DNA from: Solirubrobacterales bacterium
GTDB taxonomy: Bacteria; Actinomycetota; Thermoleophilia; Solirubrobacterales; 70-9
Assembly (NCBI GenBank): GCA_020438355.1
Contig: JAGQUT010000004.1
Location: 1 to 64,000 of the forward strand
Reading direction: 5' to 3'
DNA: 64,000 nt
Position numbers and translations under genes: made by a program. A model generated the notes under the pieces. That model searched no databases and was not told the DNA's origin. It was given only the letters and a program-made list of their open reading frames with translations. Positions 59,902 through 64,000 of this stretch are shown piece by piece; the first letter of the stretch is position 1; each line of letters starts with the position of its first letter.

Positions 59902-59965
59902 CACACAAAGCGGCCCGGGCATCGCCACGACCGCTGTCTGACGACTATGCCCTAGGCTTCCGAAC

Positions 59966-60673
59966 ATGAAACCCGCCCGCCACCGCGAATTCACCTTCGA
60001 GCCCTTCGACTCGGGCTCCATATCCAACTATGAAGCCAAATTTCGCGCTGCCGAAGAAGTGGCTGCCCTGGCCGAATCGGGGCAGGTAATCGGTGCGGGG
60101 TCCGGTTCCACCGCATTCCTCGCGGTCAGGGCAATCGCCTCCCGGGTAAGGCATGGAGAACTTCACGATGTCCGTCTGATTCCGACCTCGATCGAGTCCG
60201 AACTGACCATCACAGGTCTGGGGCTTGCGCAGGCCGACCTCTCGGAAGTCGCTCCGGACTGGCTTTTTGACGGAGCTGACGAGGTCGATTCGGATGGCAA
60301 CCTGATCAAGGGGAGGGGCGGGGCACTGTTTCGGGAGAAGCTCCTGTTCTCGGCCTGCCAACTGAGGAGGGTCCTCATCGACCCGTCCAAGCGGGTAGAA
60401 AGGCTGGGGAAGAACTTTCCCGTTCCGGTCGAGGTGGTTCCGCGGGCCGCCTCGGTCGCCATGGCCGGACTGAAGGCGCTGGGCGCCGACGAGATCGCTT
60501 TGCGCACCGGAAGCGGTAAAGACGGGCCCGTCCTGACAGAGCAGGGCAACCTGCTTCTCGATTGCCACTTCGAGTCGATCGATGAAGATCTCGAGGACCA
60601 GATCAAGCTGATCGTAGGGGTGCTGGACTCGGGCCTGTTTCAGGGCTACGGTCCGGAAGTCATCTCCGCCTGA
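59966..60673 (+). CDS. rpiA: Ribose-5-phosphate isomerase A
   Basis: Interconverts ribose 5-phosphate and ribulose 5-phosphate. 235 residues; TAGGCT (59953-59958) stands seven bases before the ATG. Conserved RpiA motifs: GAGSGSTAFLAV near residue 44, PTSIESEL, FDGADEVDSDGNLIKGRGGA with the catalytic acids and Lys, FREKLL, and the C-terminal GNLLLDCHF. The first 20 residues (EFTFEPFDSGSISNY) are an unusual extension relative to typical RpiA. Confidence 0.91.
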   Translation: MKPARHREFTFEPFDSGSISNYEAKFRAAEEVAALAESGQVIGAGSGSTAFLAVRAIASRVRHGELHDVRLIPTSIESELTITGLGLAQADLSEVAPDWLFDGADEVDSDGNLIKGRGGALFREKLLFSACQLRRVLIDPSKRVERLGKNFPVPVEVVPRAASVAMAGLKALGADEIALRTGSGKDGPVLTEQGNLLLDCHFESIDEDLEDQIKLIVGVLDSGLFQGYGPEVISA

Positions 60674-60685
60674 GGCGGACCCGGG

Positions 60686-61462
60686 TCAGATGATGAGGCG
60701 ACGCTCGAGCCTGCGGATCGCGATCCGCCAGAGCACCAGCGCCAGGACCAGAAGGCCCGCGAACCGGAGAATGTCGACGGGCTCAAGCCCGAAGCAGGCA
60801 TCGCGGACCAGCTGTACGAGCTGGTAGAGCGGGTTGAACTGGGCCGCGATCTGGAAGCCCTCCGGCAGTTGGTCGATCGGGAAAAAAGTGCCTGCGACCA
60901 GGAACAGCGGAGTGATGACCAGCGTCGTGACGTAGTTGAACTGGTCGATCTTCGAGACAGAGGCGGCCATCGTGATTCCGAAAGCCGAGAAGGCCATCGC
61001 GGTGACGAAGGCGAAGATCGGCACCAGCAGCATCGTCACTTTCGGTTCGAGTCCGAAGAACATGGTCACGATCAGCGGGAAACAGCCAAAGACCGCAGCC
61101 CGGAGGGAAATCCAGAGCATCTCCGCAGTGACAAGTTCTTCGACATCGACCGGCGCCGCGAGGATCGCGTCATAGGTCCGCTGGAAGCGTTCCTTGACGA
61201 ATGTGCCGAACATCGCCGGCAGGGCGGACGAGAAGACGACCGCGGTGGCGACCAGGCCGGTCCCTACGAACTGGACGTAATCGATCCCGTCGACGTCGGC
61301 GACCAGAGTCGATCCGAGCCCGAGTCCGAAGGCAAGAAGGTAGACGATCGGCTCGAAAGTGCTTGTGAAAGCGGTGGACTTCCAGAAAGTCCTGAAATTG
61401 GCGAACTCACGGCCCATTACCGCCAGGATCACTGCCGGTTCCAGTCTGCGAACCCGGGTCAT
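60686..61462 (-). CDS. ABC-2 type transporter permease
   Basis: 258 residues with six predicted helices (about 32-52, 65-90, 108-133, 142-168, 175-193, 228-246), a NodJ/DrrB-like ABC-2 membrane protein. Conserved KERFQRTYDAILAAPV lies between helices 2 and 3 and FNPLYQLVQLVRDACFG near the end. It overlaps the ATPase gene upstream by four bases, forming a two-gene exporter. Substrate unknown; DrrAB and NodIJ relatives move drugs or lipo-oligosaccharides. Confidence 0.89.
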   Translation of the reverse strand: MTRVRRLEPAVILAVMGREFANFRTFWKSTAFTSTFEPIVYLLAFGLGLGSTLVADVDGIDYVQFVGTGLVATAVVFSSALPAMFGTFVKERFQRTYDAILAAPVDVEELVTAEMLWISLRAAVFGCFPLIVTMFFGLEPKVTMLLVPIFAFVTAMAFSAFGITMAASVSKIDQFNYVTTLVITPLFLVAGTFFPIDQLPEGFQIAAQFNPLYQLVQLVRDACFGLEPVDILRFAGLLVLALVLWRIAIRRLERRLII

Positions 61463-62349
61463 TCGGCCTCCTCTCCGGTCAGCATGACAAAGACGTCTTC
61501 CAGCGAACCGGCTCTGTGGACCGCGTCTTCCGGAATCAGGCCCGGAGCCGCGGTCTCTGCGCCGACAATGGCGATCGCGGGACCGGCCGGTCTGACTCTC
61601 AACCCGGCTTCCTCGACTTTCGACCGAACCTCCGAGAGTCGGTCAGGTGGCCCGTAAACCTCTGCGGTTCGCTGCCCGGCGTGCTCGGCGATCAGCTCGG
61701 CGGGGGTAGCCCTGGCGATCACCTTTCCTGCCGAGACGACCGCGACCTCGTCCGCCAGTCGCTCGGCCTCCTCGATGTAGTGAGTGGACATCAGGATTGT
61801 CGTGCCGCGGGAGCGGAGCCCGTCGATCAGGGACCACAATTCGGTGCGTATCTGCGGGTCGAGTCCCACGGTCGGCTCGTCGAGGAGCAGCAGCTTAGGC
61901 TCGTGAACGAGCCCACGGGCGAGCAGCAACCTTCTCCTCATGCCACCCGAAAGCTTGTCTACGGCATCCTTTCGGCGGTCGGTCAGCCTGGCGATCTCCA
62001 GAGTGCGGTCAACCGCGGCGCCAACGTCAGCCACCCGGTAGAGACGGGCGAAGATGGCCAGGTTCTCCTCGACCGTTACGTCGATGTCCAGGTTGTCGAG
62101 CTGTGGGACAACGCCCATTCCTGCGCGGGCCTGCTTGGCCTCGCGAGGCAACTCGAAGCCCAGCACCCTGATCTCGCCACCGTCGGGGATAGCCTGACCC
62201 GTAAGCATCTTCATGGTGGTCGACTTCCCCGCCCCGTTGGGGCCGAGCAGGCCAAGGCAGACGCCTTCGTCCACGACCAGGTCGAGACCGTTGACGGCCT
62301 TGATCGGTCCGAAACTCTTCGTCAGGCCGTGAAGTTCGATTGCGGGCAT
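61459..62349 (-). CDS. ABC transporter ATP-binding protein
   Basis: ATPase of the exporter with the downstream permease. Start set at ATG 62349 (a TTG at 62361 is an alternative); 296 residues. Walker A GLLGPNGAGKSTTMK, Q-loop VVPQLDNLD, signature DKLSGGMRRRLLLARGL, Walker B LLLDEPTVGLDP, and H-loop MSTHYIEEAERLAD. The C-terminal extension with VSAGKVIARATPAELI is of DrrA/NodI type. Divergent from the AI-2E-family gene. Confidence 0.93.
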   Translation of the reverse strand: MPAIELHGLTKSFGPIKAVNGLDLVVDEGVCLGLLGPNGAGKSTTMKMLTGQAIPDGGEIRVLGFELPREAKQARAGMGVVPQLDNLDIDVTVEENLAIFARLYRVADVGAAVDRTLEIARLTDRRKDAVDKLSGGMRRRLLLARGLVHEPKLLLLDEPTVGLDPQIRTELWSLIDGLRSRGTTILMSTHYIEEAERLADEVAVVSAGKVIARATPAELIAEHAGQRTAEVYGPPDRLSEVRSKVEEAGLRVRPAGPAIAIVGAETAAPGLIPEDAVHRAGSLEDVFVMLTGEEAE

Positions 62350-62417
62350 CGGGGCAGTCAATCAGACCAGGTAGGTGGGCGATTCGGCGTCTGGCCCCCA
62401 AGGTAGCCTGCGCTCCG

Positions 62418-63605
62418 ATGATCCGGGGCAGAATCAGGCGGGACGGGGGAAAGGGAGAAGGACCGGCCGCAGATCAGGTCATCGAGATCGACCCCGGTGA
62501 GCTCTCCAACGTGTTCTCGGTGCCGACCTGGCTTCGCAATGCCGGTCTTGGAGCGTGGTTCCTCGTTGGCATCGCCATCCTCCTGGGTGCCCTGGTCTGG
62601 CTCGCCTCGCTCACCGAGGTGATCGTTGTGCCCGTGATAATCGCCGGCATCGTCGGGTCGGTCGGCTCTCCGATCGTGTCGGCCATGAAGCGGAAGGGCG
62701 TTCCCCGGGGCATCGGAGCGCTGCTTGTCCTGCTCGGCGTATTCCTCGTCGGAGCAGCCTGCTCGGTGATGGTCGTCAACGGCATCGTCCAGCAGGTCCC
62801 CGAGATCAGCCGCGACCTGAACGAAGCAACCGACGACATCAGCAAGTTCCTGGCCGACCAGGGAATCGACAGTCAGCAGGTCGACAAGGCCAGGGAGGGC
62901 GCCAGGGAAGGAGCGTCCTCAAGTATCGGAACGTTGCTTTCCGGACTCGGTGCCGGTATCTCCGGCATAACCTCTGTGGTCTTCTTCATCGCGATGGCTG
63001 CCCTGAGCTCTTTCTTCTTTCTCAAGGATGGACCGGCAATAAGAAGCTGGGCAGAGAAGGCCTCGAACCTGCCGCCTCCGGTGGCGAGAATGGTCTTCGG
63101 GCGGATGGTCTCTTCGCTCCGGGGCTACTTTGCGGGAGTGACCATCGTTGCGGCATTCAGCGCGGTGGTGGTGATGCTAGGCGCCCTGATAATCGGAGTT
63201 CCTCTGGTCGCGACGATAGGCGCGGTCACCTTCGTCGCCGGATATGTGCCGTACATCGGCGCGTGGACCGCCGGGATATTCACCGTTCTGCTGGCCTTCG
63301 GATCGGCCGGACCAGAAGCGGCCGCCGGCATGGCGTTGGTCCAGCTGCTCGCCAACGGAATCCTCCAGCAGATGATTCAGCCCTTCGCCATGGGCAGCAC
63401 CCTGGGGATCCATCCACTCGCCGTCCTGATCGTGACCATCGCGGGAGGGGCCCTGTTCGGATCGATCGGGCTGATAATCGCGGCACCGATTGTCGCCGCG
63501 ATCAACGGCATCATCAAGGATTCAAGGGAAATGACCGCTACGAAAGCCCAACCAGCAACTCGTAGTGGCGAACCAGCCGTTGAACCGAGAGCGACCCCGA
63601 CTTGA
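62418..63605 (+). CDS. AI-2E family membrane transporter
   Basis: 395 residues from the ATG that has TAGCCT (62404-62409) eight bases upstream. Eight-helix topology of the AI-2E/TqsA family: two N-terminal helices, a soluble segment about 115-175, then five to six more. Conserved IGAVTFVAGYVPYIGAWTAG and IQPFAMGSTLGIHPLAVLIV stretches mark the family. Members export small molecules or ions, including Na+/H+ antiporters; the substrate is not predictable. Its last 68 bases overlap the convergent glycosyltransferase gene. Confidence 0.88.
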   Translation: MIRGRIRRDGGKGEGPAADQVIEIDPGELSNVFSVPTWLRNAGLGAWFLVGIAILLGALVWLASLTEVIVVPVIIAGIVGSVGSPIVSAMKRKGVPRGIGALLVLLGVFLVGAACSVMVVNGIVQQVPEISRDLNEATDDISKFLADQGIDSQQVDKAREGAREGASSSIGTLLSGLGAGISGITSVVFFIAMAALSSFFFLKDGPAIRSWAEKASNLPPPVARMVFGRMVSSLRGYFAGVTIVAAFSAVVVMLGALIIGVPLVATIGAVTFVAGYVPYIGAWTAGIFTVLLAFGSAGPEAAAGMALVQLLANGILQQMIQPFAMGSTLGIHPLAVLIVTIAGGALFGSIGLIIAAPIVAAINGIIKDSREMTATKAQPATRSGEPAVEPRATPT

Positions 63606-64000
63606 CCGCTTCGTGGGCGGCATCGCCGATCCTTTGAGCTTCATCCCCATCGGCCAGCAGGCGATCGATCGCCGCAGCGAAGGCAGGCAGGTCACGCGCA
63701 TCGTCAATCAGGATCCCTGACCGGCCGTCCTCGATCTGGTCCCGGATGCCTCCGATCCTGCTCGCCACCATGGGCCTCGATTTCCACATGCCTTCGGAGA
63801 CCGTGAGCCCGTAACCCTCGGCAAGGCTCTTCTGGACGATGACCGTGGCCCGGCGCTGGATCGCGTTCACCATGAAGGCGTTCTCTTCCAGATCGTCCAT
63901 CGGCAGGCTGACCAGGTGGATGCGCTTCCGCATCTCCTCGGGCAGATCGCTGAACTGGCTGACGATCTCTTCGTAGACGGCGGCACCCTCGGGGTCATCG
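63538..64000 (-). CDS. GT4-family glycosyltransferase, C-terminal part (cut by window end)
   Basis: Partial gene on the minus strand; the frame continues past base 64000 (DDPEGAAVYEEIVSQF upstream of the first Met shown). About 154 residues are visible. The segment VIVQKSLAEGYGLTVSEGMW, with the EGYGLTxxE motif, then RPMVASRIGGIRDQIEDGRS are the GT-B nucleotide-sugar site. The EENAFMVNAIQRRATVIVQK run is very like trehalose synthase/TreT-type proteins (trehalose from NDP-glucose and glucose), so that is my best guess. Its final 68 bases overlap the AI-2E gene. Confidence 0.85.
   Translation of the reverse strand, partial: DDPEGAAVYEEIVSQFSDLPEEMRKRIHLVSLPMDDLEENAFMVNAIQRRATVIVQKSLAEGYGLTVSEGMWKSRPMVASRIGGIRDQIEDGRSGILIDDARDLPAFAAAIDRLLADGDEAQRIGDAAHEAVKSGSLSVQRLVRHYELLVGLS

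Overview
The window is 64 kb of contiguous, gene-dense, GC-rich bacterial chromosome. Features pointing to an actinobacterium are an actinobacterial-type integration host factor (mihF) next to gmk-rpoZ-coaBC, many GTG/TTG starts with 4-bp gene overlaps, a GAAC-N4-GTTC SOS box before recA, the MurT/GatD pair, and about sixteen starts preceded only by a -10 hexamer (leaderless mRNAs). RNase J and RNase Y occur together with a DapL-type lysine route, which fits a deep-branching class such as Thermoleophilia (Solirubrobacterales); that placement is an inference. I saw no rRNA, tRNA, CRISPR array, insertion sequence, integrase or phage gene.

Layout. 1-3.7 kb: end of a pyrimidine operon (carB-pyrK-pyrD). 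3.9-6.9 kb: mihF, a strongly folded intergenic segment, then gmk-rpoZ-coaBC-dtd. 6.9-15.5 kb: rimP-nusA-infB-rbfA-nrnA-truB-ribF-rpsO-peroxiredoxin, preceded by an intrinsic terminator in the leader. 15.7-24 kb: pnp-M16 peptidase-dapB-amidase-dapA-rnj. 24.0-24.6 kb: a gene-free RNA-rich interval with two tandem 6C-like small RNAs and one copy of a dispersed structured element. 24.6-38 kb: two-component system, ftsK, cinA, recA-recX, rny, miaB-miaA, dapF-like. 38-42 kb: dapL, a nucleotide-sugar-type SDR, hflX, dut. 42-46.4 kb (minus): five genes each overlapping by 4 bp (methyltransferase, lipid kinase, murT, methyltransferase, gatD). 46.4-51 kb: cyclophilin, alpha/beta hydrolase, formylglycine-generating enzyme and small membrane proteins. 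51-59 kb: accessory lipid-flavoured locus (secreted VolA-like lipase, TetR-P450, MMPL-TetR with palindromic operators). 59-64 kb: cell-wall hydrolase under a c-di-AMP riboswitch, rpiA, ABC exporter, AI-2E-family protein, and a glycosyltransferase cut by the window end.

How it fits together. The core is RNA and translation metabolism (NusA, IF-2, RbfA, TruB, PNPase, RNase J, RNase Y, MiaA/B, HflX) interleaved with the DAP/lysine and peptidoglycan pathway (DapA, DapB, DapL, DapF-like, MurT, GatD). The least explained parts are non-coding: (i) a structured element present three times (15.6, 24.2 and 31.0 kb) with compensatory base changes; (ii) two tandem ~120-nt RNAs with C-rich loops on the minus strand near 24.3-24.55 kb; (iii) a branched fold between mihF and gmk. 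The most surprising protein is a DapF homologue in which both catalytic cysteines are replaced (Glu79, Ser215), sitting beside dapL.
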